Shown: positions 28,585 through 38,041 of the stretch, piece after piece | Numbering within the stretch: the stretch's first letter is position 1 | Layout of the letters: the number at the start of each line of letters is the position of its first letter | Assembly: GCA_021324735.1 (NCBI GenBank) | Contig: JAJPIO010000006.1 | Location: 141,667-205,666, forward strand | Direction of reading: 5' to 3' | Length of the DNA stretch: 64,000 nt | Origin: Bacteroidota bacterium | GTDB lineage: Bacteria; Bacteroidota; Ignavibacteria; Palsa-1295 | Made by a program: the position numbers and the translations under genes | The notes under the pieces: generated by a model | What the model saw: only the letters and a program-made list of their open reading frames with translations | What the model was told of the DNA's origin: nothing | Database searches by the model: none

Positions 28585-30738
28585 ATGACTGAATTCGCAG
28601 AACAAACTTCGTCCGCAGTGACGGACACTGCAAGCATCGAAAACGGTGCTTTAACCAATGGGCATCATGAGCCCGCAACTCACGGGGCAGAAGTCCTCGA
28701 ACACAATGCTCCTACTGGCCAACCAGCTATTCCGGATGGCACCACAACCGGTGCAACGCCGACTCTCGTGACGGACGCAAATCCGAACACCGTTCCGGCC
28801 AAGGGCGAGGTAACGGTAAAAGAGCGGACGGTCCGCAGACCCACGGTATCATCGAGCCGCGCAAATTTCACGATTATCGATCCGAAGCGCAAGCTCGGCG
28901 GTGGCTATTCCGCTAATGAGCGCGCCGAACTCGAGCGCCTCTATGGCTCTGCCCTCTCGACACTTAAAGATGGCGAGATCATCAAGGGTCGCGTCGTCTA
29001 CGTTGGCGATGGCGAAGTGACCGTCGATATCGGCTTCAAATCCGAAGGCGTCATTCCGCGCAGCGAATTTAGTCAGACGCCAAACGTCGCACCAGGCGAC
29101 GAAGTAGAAGTTTATTTAGAATCGATCGAGGACCGCGAAGGCCGCCTCGTGCTTAGCCGTAAGCGTGCTGAGTTCACTCGTACGTGGCAGCGTATCGTCG
29201 AAGCACAGAAGTCGGGCGAAGTGCTCGCCGCAAAGTGCCTGCGCCGCATCAAGGGCGGTATGGTCGTCGATGTTCTCGGTGTCGAAGCATTCTTGCCAGG
29301 CAGCCAGATCGACGTCAAGCCGGTCCGCGATTTCGACGCATTCCTTGGCCGCACGCTCGATGTCCGCGTCGTGAAGATCAACTTCCCGAACGAGAACGTC
29401 GTCGTTTCGCACAAGGTACTCCTCGAAGAGCACTTGCAGGATCAGCGCAAGGAGATCGTCGAGCGTTTGGAGCGTGGTCAAGTACTCGAAGGTACCGTCA
29501 AGGCGATCGCCGACTTCGGCGCATTCGTCGATCTTGGCGGCGTCGATGGACTCGTCCACATCACCGATCTTTCCTGGGGCCGCGTCTCGCATCCGAGCGA
29601 GGTTATCAAGCTCGATCAGGTCGTTACCGTCGTCGTGCTCGATTACGATGAGAACAAGAAGCGTATTTCGCTCGGCATGAAGCAGCTTACGCCGCATCCG
29701 TGGGCCGAGATCGAACAGCGCTACCAGGTTGGCCAGCGTGTTAAGGGCAAAGTCGTTTCGATGACCGATTACGGTGCCTTTATCGAGCTCGAGAAGGGCA
29801 TCGAAGGTCTCATCCACGTCAGCGAAATGTCGTGGACGCAGCATATCAAGCATCCATCGCAGATCCTCTCTATGGGTCAGGATACCGAAGCGGTCATTCT
29901 CAACATCGATCAGGATTCGAAGAAGATCTCGCTTGGACTCAAGCAGCTCGAGCCGGATCCGTGGACGCTCTTCCTCGAGAAGTACCCGATGGGCTCCAAG
30001 CACCGCGGTATCGTTCGCAACCTTACCAACTTCGGCGCATTTATCGAACTCGAACCGGGCGTCGATGGCCTCGTGCACATCAGTGATCTGTCGTGGACCA
30101 AGAAGGTCCGCCACCCAGGCGAAGTCCTGAAGAAGGGCGAAGAGATCGACGTTATGATCTTAGGTATCGACCTCGAGAATCGCCGCATTTCGCTTGGTCA
30201 CAAGCAGGTGCTCGATAATCCGTGGGATAACCTCGAGACCGTTTACGGCGAGGGCAAGGACACCGAAGGCAAGATCGTCCGCATCATCGAGAAGGGCGTT
30301 ATCGTCGAACTTCCGATGGGCGTCGACGGCTTCGTACCGATCTCGCAGCTGGCCTTCTTCCCGATCAAGAATATTCAGGATTCGTTCAAGATCGATGACA
30401 CGCTGAACCTACGCGTTATCGAATTCGACTCCGAAAATAAGAAGATCGTGCTTTCGGCGACCGAGTGGCTCAAGTCGCAGGACCGCCAGGCACTCGAGGA
30501 GTTCAACGCGAAGCACCCGATCCCGAAGGAGACGCTCGAAGAAATGCAGAAGCGCCGTGACGCCGAATCCGGCAAGGGCCGCGGACGCAAGAAGGGCGCT
30601 ACCGGCGAGGTCGATCTCGCGAAGCTCGTTGAGCAGGCACCAAGCCCGAAAGAACTCGGTCACTTCGACCTGCCAGAGGAAATGCTCGAACCGGCCCCGC
30701 CGGCTCCGGGCGAGATCCCTCCGATGACGGAAGAGTAA
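28585..30738 (+). CDS. rpsA: 30S ribosomal protein S1
   Basis: 717 residues with six S1 (OB-fold) repeats from about residue 127 to 640. Examples are [60 protein letters not shown] and the degenerate last one ([16 protein letters not shown]). The N-terminal 115 residues are low-complexity (Thr/Ala/Pro/Asn) and the C-terminal tail is Pro/Glu-rich. S1 binds mRNA on the small subunit, important in lineages with few Shine-Dalgarno sequences. Codon use is strongly biased (CGC, AAG, CTC, GAG, ATC) versus neighbours, as in highly expressed genes. A strong terminator follows. Confidence 0.95.
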   Translation: MTEFAEQTSSAVTDTASIENGALTNGHHEPATHGAEVLEHNAPTGQPAIPDGTTTGATPTLVTDANPNTVPAKGEVTVKERTVRRPTVSSSRANFTIIDPKRKLGGGYSANERAELERLYGSALSTLKDGEIIKGRVVYVGDGEVTVDIGFKSEGVIPRSEFSQTPNVAPGDEVEVYLESIEDREGRLVLSRKRAEFTRTWQRIVEAQKSGEVLAAKCLRRIKGGMVVDVLGVEAFLPGSQIDVKPVRDFDAFLGRTLDVRVVKINFPNENVVVSHKVLLEEHLQDQRKEIVERLERGQVLEGTVKAIADFGAFVDLGGVDGLVHITDLSWGRVSHPSEVIKLDQVVTVVVLDYDENKKRISLGMKQLTPHPWAEIEQRYQVGQRVKGKVVSMTDYGAFIELEKGIEGLIHVSEMSWTQHIKHPSQILSMGQDTEAVILNIDQDSKKISLGLKQLEPDPWTLFLEKYPMGSKHRGIVRNLTNFGAFIELEPGVDGLVHISDLSWTKKVRHPGEVLKKGEEIDVMILGIDLENRRISLGHKQVLDNPWDNLETVYGEGKDTEGKIVRIIEKGVIVELPMGVDGFVPISQLAFFPIKNIQDSFKIDDTLNLRVIEFDSENKKIVLSATEWLKSQDRQALEEFNAKHPIPKETLEEMQKRRDAESGKGRGRKKGATGEVDLAKLVEQAPSPKELGHFDLPEEMLEPAPPAPGEIPPMTEE

Positions 30739-30765
30739 GCCGAATTCGCTAACTCGTTTATTTGC

Positions 30766-30799
30766 AAAGGGGCGTGTACCAAAGTACACGCCCCTTTTA
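30766..30799 (+). terminator. Terminator of rpsA
   Basis: A perfect 14-bp stem (30766-30779 with 30784-30797) with loop CAAA is followed by TTTTAC. Confidence 0.85.
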
Positions 30800-30941
30800 C
30801 TTTGCCTTTAGGCGGAATGCCGAATTATTTTGTTTTGTGTTTTGCGTTGTAATTTCATGAAATGAATTTTGGCGAGTTCCCCAAAATTCGGAAATTTGAT
30901 TAAGCAATTAGAATTGCCTACCCCAAAGAGTAAAGAATAGT

Positions 30942-30949
30942 TATCTTTG
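30942..30949 (+). promoter_or_regulatory. Candidate -7 box (TATCTTTG)
   Basis: An exact TANNTTTG match 31 bases before the ATG at 30981, giving a normal-length leader. The nearest TTG upstream is a few bases too far for a standard -33. Confidence 0.45.
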
Positions 30950-30980
30950 CATTGATGTAGCAAATCTCAATTGATGTGTT

Positions 30981-32009
30981 ATGAAAGGTCTCCCTCTGGC
31001 CGGGTTATGTGCTTCCCTCCTAATTCTAATCTCTCAACGAGTCCATGCTCAGTTTCGATATCAAGTTGACTCTCTCTTCTTTGCCCACTCTGTTATTGTA
31101 GGTGATACTGCGTTGATTGCTCAATACAGTGCTTTCGTAAGCAGTTATTGTGATAATTGTACAGCGACATGGCAACGGGTAGAAAGTCAAAGTGGTCAAT
31201 TTTCAGCGGACTTTATCGGCAGCGACGTAAAAGTATATTTTCACCCCACAGTGATAGGACCGGATACAGGCCATTTAGTAGGAAATGCTTGGTGTCCCGG
31301 CAATCGAAGTTGCCCAGGTTTTTGGCAAACACTTCAAGGTTTTGTACCTGCTACTGCAATGTCAGATTCTTTCGTAAAAATTCGACCCTCAGTGTGGACA
31401 ATTACGATGAGGCCAGACTCGCTAATTCCTGGTCAGTTTATAGGTCTCTCCAAGTTGTCGTTCGATAATCCAATCTCCGACACTACGATCTTTTCGGATT
31501 TTTTTGCTTCCTTTTATAATACAGCTTGTACCCTTCAAGTTGTGGATTCATCTCTCCTCATCACAGAATACCGAGCACATCCATTCGCCCGCAAGCATAT
31601 GCTAACTTTCTCTTTTTTAAGCCAGCCTGATCGAAGCTTATCCTCTCTTGCTCTAAGCGTTCGAATCCGCCACGGTAATGTTGACACCGTCATGTGGTTC
31701 TATCCATCTGTCCATTGGGATCTTCCATCGGTTGTAAGTGACCCAACCAAAGAACCTTCTGGCGCTTGCTTACCCAATCCGTTTACATCTAAGACCAGGA
31801 TATCCCTTCAAATTTCGGAACGTAAACTATTAACACTTAAACTCCTCGAAGGCACCGGCCGCATCGTTCGAACGATCGAGCGCGAATGCAACGGCGGCCA
31901 GAATGAGATCGAGATCGATGGCTCTACCCTACCTCCGGGCGCATATTGGTATGTCGTGCGTGCCGGAGAATGGGCGCAGGGCGGGAAGCTGATGAAGATT
32001 GAGCCTTGA
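30981..32009 (+). CDS. T9SS-sorted secreted protein, first of a tandem pair
   Basis: 342 residues. A signal peptide (MKGLPLAGLCASLLILISQR, cut near VHAQ) is followed by a beta-rich domain of about 240 residues with four Cys in its first half. The end is a type A T9SS sorting domain (LLEGTGRIVRTIERECN, LPPGAYWYVVRAG, end KLMKIEP). Such proteins cross the outer membrane through the Por/T9SS machine and are surface-attached or released. It is homologous along its length to the next gene (shared TITMRP, DTTIF, CTLQV-DS and AHPF-KH), but the N-terminal part is strongly diverged. Confidence 0.82.
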   Translation: MKGLPLAGLCASLLILISQRVHAQFRYQVDSLFFAHSVIVGDTALIAQYSAFVSSYCDNCTATWQRVESQSGQFSADFIGSDVKVYFHPTVIGPDTGHLVGNAWCPGNRSCPGFWQTLQGFVPATAMSDSFVKIRPSVWTITMRPDSLIPGQFIGLSKLSFDNPISDTTIFSDFFASFYNTACTLQVVDSSLLITEYRAHPFARKHMLTFSFLSQPDRSLSSLALSVRIRHGNVDTVMWFYPSVHWDLPSVVSDPTKEPSGACLPNPFTSKTRISLQISERKLLTLKLLEGTGRIVRTIERECNGGQNEIEIDGSTLPPGAYWYVVRAGEWAQGGKLMKIEP

Positions 32010-32104
32010 TTGAATTCGGCGCTATAAATCTAAAGACTTTAGACTTTCCTTGAGGTAGATCTTTTTGACCTATTCGAGATAATTTTATTGTTGTATTTTT
32101 GTGT

Positions 32105-33130
32105 ATGGTCAAATCAGTTCTTATACTTTTGCTACTCTTACTTAGCTCTCGTTTGGAGGCACAAGTGATCTCGATCTACTATAGCGGGCCAAAAGATACG
32201 CTCGTCGTTGGAGATACAGGGATTATTGGTCAGGTTTCCTATTATTCGCAAACCGATTGTTATATTACGAAAATCAGTTTTGGTGGCACCAGCGATACAG
32301 ATCTTTTCGTGGAGAGCCAGATGGGACGCAATGCAATACCAGATGGAGATGTAGTCTTTACTTGTCGAGCAGCAGGTGTCAAGAAAGAAGGATTTGGCTG
32401 GAATTTCGAGTTTGGAGGAATGTCGCACTGCCAGATGGTTAACGGCTCAGCCGGTGTAACTATTTCTGCAGTGGGTGTATCTGACTCTATTGTGATGGTC
32501 CGTCCCAAATTCTTTACAATAACCATGCGTCCTAGTAAAGATAGTACTTATTACCAAGCGACCTGTGAACCTCAATTCTGGAATAATATCGCGGATACTA
32601 CTATCTTTGACGAATTTCGTGCAGAGGCTACCAATCATTCCTCATGTACTTTACAGGTCTTCGACTCTATTAATCCCATTTCTCAATTTGTGGCCCATCC
32701 ATTTACCAAACGGCATCCATTACAACTGCAATTATCAACCAAAAACTATCGCAGCTTTGATTCGTTACGTGTTTTTGCTCGAATTCATCACAATGGTATC
32801 GATTCCCTTGTGACCTGCATGATAAAAGTGTTTTGGCCAGCATATCCTCTGAGTGTTGAAGAGTTTAAATACGATCGCTCCTATAACATTCTTCAAAATC
32901 CATTCTATGACCGAACCTCCATATTACTATGGAATCCGATTAGAGAAAGGACCTCTCTGAGTATCTTCGACGTCACCGGTCGCATCGTTCGAACGATCGA
33001 GCGCGAATGCAACGCCGGCCAGAATGAGATCGAGATTGATGGCTCTACCCTGCCACCCGGTGCGTATTGGTATGTTGTGCGTGCCGGAGAATGGGCGCAG
33101 AGCGGAAAGCTGATGAAGATTGAGCCCTAA
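32105..33130 (+). CDS. T9SS-sorted secreted protein, second of a tandem pair
   Basis: 341 residues from ATG 32105, where the signal peptide begins (VKSVLILLLLLLSSRLEAQ). A TTG at 32099 would add two residues. The central beta-rich domain parallels the previous protein (VGDTGIIGQ, TITMRPS, ADTTIFDEF, CTLQVFDS, VAHPFTKRH). The C-terminal sorting domain is almost the same as in that neighbour, DNA included. A TATTTTTG box lies 3 bases before the ATG. Function unknown; secretion route is well supported. Confidence 0.82.
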   Translation: MVKSVLILLLLLLSSRLEAQVISIYYSGPKDTLVVGDTGIIGQVSYYSQTDCYITKISFGGTSDTDLFVESQMGRNAIPDGDVVFTCRAAGVKKEGFGWNFEFGGMSHCQMVNGSAGVTISAVGVSDSIVMVRPKFFTITMRPSKDSTYYQATCEPQFWNNIADTTIFDEFRAEATNHSSCTLQVFDSINPISQFVAHPFTKRHPLQLQLSTKNYRSFDSLRVFARIHHNGIDSLVTCMIKVFWPAYPLSVEEFKYDRSYNILQNPFYDRTSILLWNPIRERTSLSIFDVTGRIVRTIERECNAGQNEIEIDGSTLPPGAYWYVVRAGEWAQSGKLMKIEP

Positions 33131-33156
33131 TCATTTGAATTGCCGCACCACGAATC

Positions 33157-33382
33157 CCTGGGGCTTGCGCCGCCAGGCTAAGTCCTTTCGTCGCTCCGCG
33201 ACTTTCCTGCTGCGAAGCAGCTATGAGAACTTGCGATCCCGACTAAGACCTTTCGTCGCTCTGCAACCTACTGCTGCGGAGCACCTATGAGGACTTAGCC
33301 TCAGGCGCAAGCCCCAGGTATGAGGATTAGCCGGGGGCGCAGGCCCCAGGTTTTAGGATTAGCCTCGGGCGCAAGCGCGAGG
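33157..33382. repeat. Array of short inverted repeats left of the transposase
   Basis: Several related modules: CCTGGGGCTTGCGCC (33157) against GGCGCAAGCCCCAGG (about 33303-33317), CCTTTCGTCGCTCCGCGAC (and a variant about 65 bases on), and CTGCTGCGAAGCAGCTATGA (again twice). They end in GGATTAGCC-type units with GGGGGCGCAGGCCCC and CGGGCGCAAGCGCGAGG. These look like REP/BIME modules of the kind mobilised by the adjacent REP-associated transposase. Confidence 0.75.
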
Positions 33383-33450
33383 AAACATTAGGACGAGATC
33401 ATTTCGTAATTTTGCACAAACGAACTCCCTCGTCCAGAAAGGAAACGATC

Positions 33451-33897
33451 GTGCCCTCCTCCTACTCTTCTTTGTTTCTTCATCTCATTTTTAGCACCAA
33501 ATATCGAGAGCCACTCATCCAACCAGAATGGAAGGATCGGCTTTATGGCTACATTGGAGGCATTCTACGCGAAGATCACCATACACTCTTAGCCGCAGGC
33601 GGTATTGAAGACCACATCCATTTGCTTACGCTCATCTCGAGGGATGTCGCTGTTAAAGATTTGCTTCGAACGATCAAGACAAATTCATCGCGCTGGGTGC
33701 ATGAGGTGATCGGCGCACCGTTCGAATGGCAACGAGGATATTGCGCTATTTCGGTGAGTCCTTCTGCAACGCGCTCGGTTGAGCGGTACATTCATAACCA
33801 GGAAAAACATCACAAAGGCAAAACCTTCGAGGATGAGATCGTTGGAATACTCGATGCCTCTGGTATACCATACGATCGAAAATATTTACTAACCTAA
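33451..33897 (+). mobile_element. REP-associated tyrosine transposase (IS200-like Y1, RAYT/TnpA_REP type)
   Basis: 148 residues from GTG 33451, chosen because AGAAAGGA lies 7 bases upstream; a TTG at 33412 would add 13 residues. A single Y1_Tnp domain: SLFLHLIFSTKYREPLI start, the HUH motif as HIH in GGIEDHIHLL (55-57), and the nucleophile Tyr113 in RYIHNQEKHHKGKTFEDE. These enzymes cut and join single-stranded DNA at hairpin ends. The gene is intact and flanked on both sides by arrays of inverted repeats, not by simple IS ends, which suits a RAYT that moves short repeats. Confidence 0.88.
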
Positions 33898-33900
33898 TTT

Positions 33901-34111
33901 CCTCGGGCTTACGCCCGAGGCTAAATCCTCATAGCTGCTCCGCAGCAGTATGTCGCGGAGCGATGAAAGTCGCAAACCTGGAGGATTTGTTGAGCCAACG
34001 CTAGATTATCATAGCTGCTTCGCAGCGGTGAAGTCGCGGAGCGACGAAAGGATTTAGCCTGGGTCGCAAGACCCAGGATGAGGATTTAGCCCTGGCCTCA
34101 AAACCCCGGGA
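33901..34111. repeat. Array of short inverted repeats right of the transposase
   Basis: A perfect hairpin CCTCGGGC-TTAC-GCCCGAGG (33901-33920) begins 4 bases after the stop codon. Then come CATAGCTGCTCCGCAGCAG and GTCGCGGAGCGATGAAAG, both repeated, and GGATTTAGCCTGGGTCGCAA. Several are reverse complements of modules in the left array (for example GTCGCGGAGCGACGAAAG), so the arrays face each other across the gene. The rest of the gap, 34112-34204, shows nothing else. Confidence 0.75.
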
Positions 34112-34204
34112 GATTTTGTCGCAACACGCATTTTATTCCCTCAAAAAGTTACAGGTCCCTGTCAGGTTGTAAGTAGCTCACTCGTTTTAGAGGTATCGCG
34201 CTGT

Positions 34205-34234
34205 TTTGTGCGAGTGTGTTACCATTCATTTTTG
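34205..34234 (+). promoter_or_regulatory. Candidate Bacteroidota-type promoter
   Basis: TTTG (34205-34208), 18 bases, then CATTTTTG (34227-34234), a one-mismatch TANNTTTG. The ATG at 34245 is 10 bases further on, so the leader would be very short. Confidence 0.4.
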
Positions 34235-34244
34235 CTACGACCCT

Positions 34245-34913
34245 ATGAATACGTCCCTTCGCAGTACCATTGTATTGCTATTCCTATTTCCTGCGTCCCA
34301 ATTTTTTGCGGCTCGTTCTGCTTCGGCTCAAAGTATTTGGAAATATTTTTCGAGGCCGGACATCGGAGCAGGCATTAGCGGATTTACATCGAATGTCGTT
34401 AGTCACCAGAACGGCGTTGACCTCAATAGTACCGCCAGTGTCGGACATTACGGCGGCATGGTGGACTTTAACTTCCCGATCCAGGAAGTCTTTCCGCACG
34501 CCTCGGTAGGACTAATGCCTGGCATTGCGCTTGGCATTTCACCTAACACCCAAAGCGACTTTACCTCCAATCAGCAATCCGCGGATATCACCTTTCCGAT
34601 CTTTGCGACCTTCAAATTCAATAACGATGCAACATGGAAAGGCAACGACGGCACCGCCGTTGGTTTCACAGGAGGTATCGGCTACATGTATCACATGTTC
34701 CTCTCGATACAGGGCGATGCCGACAGCCACTCCTTTGGCAATCCGGCATGGATGGCCGAGATCAACTTAGGCGAACGCCACTCGAGCTTTGGTCTGCTCA
34801 AATTCCGGTACGTTCATGCAATCGGTTCGGGCTACAATGCTACGACGAATGGCGTGACCGAGACGATCGATAATCCCTCGGCGATCTACATCATCATGAC
34901 GCTTGGCTACTAA
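34245..34913 (+). CDS. Outer-membrane beta-barrel-like protein
   Basis: 222 residues from ATG 34245, which begins a signal peptide (RSTIVLLFLFPASQFFAARS, cut near ASAQ). An ATG-less extension to 34206 would precede the candidate promoter's start point and is unlikely. The mature part has alternating hydrophobic strands with Gly turns (GHYGGMVDFNFPIQ, ADITFPIFATFKFN, GFTGGIGYMYHMFL, SSFGLLKFRYVHAIG) and ends in an aromatic strand (IYIIMTLGY), as barrel proteins do. Function unknown. The next gene starts 52 bases later and may be cotranscribed. Confidence 0.7.
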   Translation: MNTSLRSTIVLLFLFPASQFFAARSASAQSIWKYFSRPDIGAGISGFTSNVVSHQNGVDLNSTASVGHYGGMVDFNFPIQEVFPHASVGLMPGIALGISPNTQSDFTSNQQSADITFPIFATFKFNNDATWKGNDGTAVGFTGGIGYMYHMFLSIQGDADSHSFGNPAWMAEINLGERHSSFGLLKFRYVHAIGSGYNATTNGVTETIDNPSAIYIIMTLGY

Positions 34914-34965
34914 GCGTCCCAGAGTTTTCGATTCCTATTCCTTTAACCTTAATTCAGATAACCCT

Positions 34966-37215
34966 ATGTTCCGTAAACTTGCGGTACTCCTGCTAGTATT
35001 AAGTTCGATCGCTCTTCGTCCCCATTCCTCGATGGCGCAAGCCTGGAAGTTGAATCTGGACATGTCCATTTACACGCCTTCGATCTCGGACGACGGCAAG
35101 ACGCTCATCTTATTTACGAAGAAGAGCTTTCAATGCTACGACGCCACGACCGGCACATTGCGCTGGTCGCGCGATCTCGAAAAATACATACCGGGCTTCA
35201 GCGGTAAGTTCATCAACAATTCCATCTTCGTTTACGGACTTGGAAATCAGTACGAGTTCATTGATGTGAATTCGGGCAAGACGGTAAAGACGCTCCCGAT
35301 CATTGGCGAATCCTGGAAGGACCTCCGCTGGGACTCAAAAGCACTTCCCGAAACGGATACCCTGAAACCTCATTTCTGGGGTAACGTCGGTATTTTTTAT
35401 TGGGATGATGGCTTCCAACTTATCGATCTCGAAAAGCAGACGATCCTCTATCAATCATCAGAGCCGATCAAGGTCGTAAAATATGAGACCGATGGAGATA
35501 TGACGATGATCTGGTCGCGCCGTGGTGCCGACACCGCGTATTTTCTCGATACGAAGAATAATAAGATCGCCTATAAGATCGGCACAAGTTCGAATGGTAT
35601 CAATGGTTCGGTGTACAAACATTTCTTCGTTCAGGGCGACCAGATGCTCATCATGCTGGACAAGAATTTCGCCAGCGTGAACTTACCGACCCAGCATATC
35701 GACGCTCTTATTCCCGTCAGCCCTGACGATCCGGACGTCTACATTCCGGTGGCTGGCAACAATGCTCTGTATCTGTTAACGAGCGACCATAATAAGCAAA
35801 CGCTGTATGATGGTAAGAGCGGCGCCCAGATGTGGCAGACCAAAGAGGATGAAATCCCGGGTCTGGCCGAACAATTCACCCTGATCGATCAAACCGGCAA
35901 CGATGGATTGCTCATGTCCTACCACAAAGATGGCAAGATCGGAATTTCCAAAGTGAATATGAAGACGGGTGCCATCGCCTGGACCAAGATACTGGCCGAA
36001 CAGGATGGCTCCTATGCACCAGGTCACCACAAGTCCAGCTCTACCCTTGCGATCCTCAAGACCGTAGCTCTTACGATCGTAACGAATGCAGTCAACCGCG
36101 GGCTGTCGAGAGCCGGCAGCTACAACTCGCGAAGCGGTTGGGGAGCGAGTAATAATAATTCGTTCAACTCGATGAACCAGCACGCACCCAATATCGCTGG
36201 CGCTCTCGCCTCCACCAACGTCAATCAGGAAAGCGCGGGGTTTGTCAAGGTCCTGGAAATTGGTGACGGCAAAGTCAGTTTACTCCTGGGCGGCAAGATG
36301 TATACGGAGCTATCGAAGACTTCCCGTGATAATTATGATGGTGAAGGCTTCGTGATCTTGAGTCTTGCCGATGGCAGCGTGATCAAGAACATGCCGTGCC
36401 CGATCATTGCAAAATCGAGCGACAAAAAGAACGCCGCTAAAGATCTCACCGCTACACCGATCGGACCGACCAACGTAGTCGTCGGCGCGCATGACGTCTA
36501 CGTTCTTTATGGCGACAAGCTCGAGTCCTTCAACTTTGGTGAAGAGAATGTTACGTCTATCGGCTCCGACGATATTCAAGTCCAGTTCGTCTGTAACCAC
36601 GATGACGATTACTATGATTATTGGAGCATCGAACCCACGCCAACCGGAGCGAAGAAGACACTGCTTGCCCGCTCGACGAAGAACAACCTCGTATTTCAGG
36701 GTACTTCGGCATTTGCATCTACGCTGAATATCGATAAAAAAGCGATCGAGGCGTATCCACTCATGACTGGCGACGCAGCAGCGAAACCGGCCTTCACAAA
36801 TCCATCGTGGAAGCTTACCGAAGACGACCTCGACAAGTTGGACGTTGGCAGCCTTGCAAAGAATGCTTCGAATTCCGATAGCATTCAAGGTATCCGCGTA
36901 AGTGGCAACGATCTCTATCTGATGGGTTCGGATAAGATCGGTAAGGTCACGATCAACCAGACATGCCGCTGGGCGAACAAGTGGAGTCCAGAGCCACTCC
37001 AGACGTTGATGGGCGTAACCCCCTACGGTAAATGCCTCGTCTATGAGACGGGCAAGTACTGCGGCATTCTCAACAACGATTGCAGCGGCGCCGAGATCGC
37101 GACGCACAAGATCAGTCCGGAATATGCTACCGTGTTACACTCTCCGGAGGACGACCTCATCGTCATGGACCGTGATAATGGTTTGGTCTTCTGCTACAAG
37201 CTAAAAAAGGATTAG
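34966..37215 (+). CDS. Large exported beta-propeller-like (PQQ/WD-type) protein
   Basis: 749 residues from ATG 34966, where a signal peptide starts (MFRKLAVLLLVLSSIALRPH, cut near SMAQA); the frame is open back to 34903. The N-terminal 370 residues repeat propeller-like blades such as DDGKTLILFTKKSFQCYDAT, then TGTLRWSRD and MKTGAIAWTKI, similar to PQQ-binding-like repeats. A Ser/Asn-rich linker (residues about 375-430) separates a second beta-rich half. No T9SS domain is seen. Probably periplasmic or outer-membrane; binding partner unknown. A strong terminator follows. Confidence 0.7.
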   Translation: MFRKLAVLLLVLSSIALRPHSSMAQAWKLNLDMSIYTPSISDDGKTLILFTKKSFQCYDATTGTLRWSRDLEKYIPGFSGKFINNSIFVYGLGNQYEFIDVNSGKTVKTLPIIGESWKDLRWDSKALPETDTLKPHFWGNVGIFYWDDGFQLIDLEKQTILYQSSEPIKVVKYETDGDMTMIWSRRGADTAYFLDTKNNKIAYKIGTSSNGINGSVYKHFFVQGDQMLIMLDKNFASVNLPTQHIDALIPVSPDDPDVYIPVAGNNALYLLTSDHNKQTLYDGKSGAQMWQTKEDEIPGLAEQFTLIDQTGNDGLLMSYHKDGKIGISKVNMKTGAIAWTKILAEQDGSYAPGHHKSSSTLAILKTVALTIVTNAVNRGLSRAGSYNSRSGWGASNNNSFNSMNQHAPNIAGALASTNVNQESAGFVKVLEIGDGKVSLLLGGKMYTELSKTSRDNYDGEGFVILSLADGSVIKNMPCPIIAKSSDKKNAAKDLTATPIGPTNVVVGAHDVYVLYGDKLESFNFGEENVTSIGSDDIQVQFVCNHDDDYYDYWSIEPTPTGAKKTLLARSTKNNLVFQGTSAFASTLNIDKKAIEAYPLMTGDAAAKPAFTNPSWKLTEDDLDKLDVGSLAKNASNSDSIQGIRVSGNDLYLMGSDKIGKVTINQTCRWANKWSPEPLQTLMGVTPYGKCLVYETGKYCGILNNDCSGAEIATHKISPEYATVLHSPEDDLIVMDRDNGLVFCYKLKKD

Positions 37216-37252
37216 TTAAGAGATAAGCTAAGATTAGGTTAAGGGATAAATA

Positions 37253-37325
37253 AACCGTGACCTATTGGAGTATGGCCAGGCGATCTTCGATCCCTGGTTA
37301 CCCAATAGATCACGGTTCTTTTTAT
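37253..37325. terminator. Long hairpin terminator
   Basis: AACCGTGACCTATTGG pairs with CCAATAGATCACGGTT across about 38 bases, followed by CTTTTTAT. It ends the propeller gene and sits just before the convergent VOC gene. Confidence 0.7.
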
Positions 37326-37344
37326 GCTTAATTTTTATGTCCGC

Positions 37345-37806
37345 TTAGCTTTTATGCGTGTTAGTTTGAGTCTGTTTAGCTCGCTCCATTACTTCTTCAA
37401 AGGTCGAGGACGTGTCGACCGGTCCTTCTGCAAAGACGAGTCGGTAGCCGTCCGGGTCGAGGAGAACGACCTCTCGCGTATTCCACGGCCTGTTAACAGG
37501 CCCTTCGATCACAGCATTATCTCCCCTCTTTGCGATCTCATCAACCTCGCCTCGTTCAGCGGTCATGTAGACCGCAACGCCTTCACCTGCCTTAGTAATA
37601 GGAGTAGTTCTCGGTACCAGCATAATATCCGCATACTTCGTCCAGCGCAGATGCACCATCAGCGGCACACCAGCCGGACCATCGAGTGAGTAGAGATCGA
37701 GGAATCCGAGCGTTTGCGAGTACCAATCGCGGGAAGCCGCGATGTCGCCAACCTCAAGCCGCACGAAGAGCGGCATCGGGTAGATGTCTTTCGAGATGTG
37801 TTTCAT
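37345..37806 (-). CDS. VOC-family (glyoxalase/bleomycin-resistance fold) protein
   Basis: 153 residues forming one VOC domain of two beta-alpha-beta3 modules: FVRLEVGDIAASRDWYSQTL, GVPLMVHLRWTKYADIMLV, GVAVYMTAERGEVDEIAKRG, TREVVLLDPDGYRLVFAEG. The last motif is typical of the dioxygenase/glyoxalase-like subgroup. Metal ligands cannot be assigned with certainty. Possible roles are lyase, isomerase or antibiotic sequestration; none is indicated by neighbours. The upstream region contains two tandem palindromic 11-mers that may regulate it. Confidence 0.8.
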   Translation of the reverse strand: MKHISKDIYPMPLFVRLEVGDIAASRDWYSQTLGFLDLYSLDGPAGVPLMVHLRWTKYADIMLVPRTTPITKAGEGVAVYMTAERGEVDEIAKRGDNAVIEGPVNRPWNTREVVLLDPDGYRLVFAEGPVDTSSTFEEVMERAKQTQTNTHKS

Positions 37807-37869
37807 TGTAGCTAATCAAGTTAAGTTGTGTGATTGCATAGACAGCTTAACCTCCCAGCTACGAGGTGC

Positions 37870-37897
37870 CTGAACTTCAGAAAAGTCTGAACTTCAG
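37870..37897. promoter_or_regulatory. Tandem palindromic 11-mers in a divergent promoter region
   Basis: CTGAACTTCAG occurs at 37870-37880 and again at 37887-37897; each copy is a perfect palindrome around a central C. The centres are 17 bp apart, between the divergent VOC gene and the lipoprotein gene. Likely repressor or activator half-sites. Confidence 0.45.
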
Positions 37898-37984
37898 ACG
37901 TGACGAAAAATCAAAAGGATCAGGATTGGTTCTGAGGTAACTTGTGGATTAGTCCAGGTGTAATTTTTAGTGGTGGTTCAGGTG

Positions 37985-37992
37985 TAACTTTG
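37985..37992 (+). promoter_or_regulatory. Candidate -7 box (TAACTTTG) for the lipoprotein gene
   Basis: An exact TANNTTTG match 49 bases before ATG 38042. The preceding 24 bases include a direct repeat CAGGTGTAA(T/C)TTT (37956 and 37980) overlapping the box. Confidence 0.4.
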
Positions 37993-38041
37993 TGCGATGA
38001 CGAGAGTTATTGTGTAAAAGAAAAGCGTGTGAGGTCCTCCA

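Noticed and set aside
29116-30114. 332-residue reverse frame opposite rpsA
   Set aside because: The strong codon bias of S1 leaves the opposite strand free of stops; the translation is low-complexity and unlike any family.
36310-37107. 265-residue reverse frame opposite the propeller gene
   Set aside because: Antisense to a longer gene with signal peptide and propeller repeats; no domain is recognisable in it.
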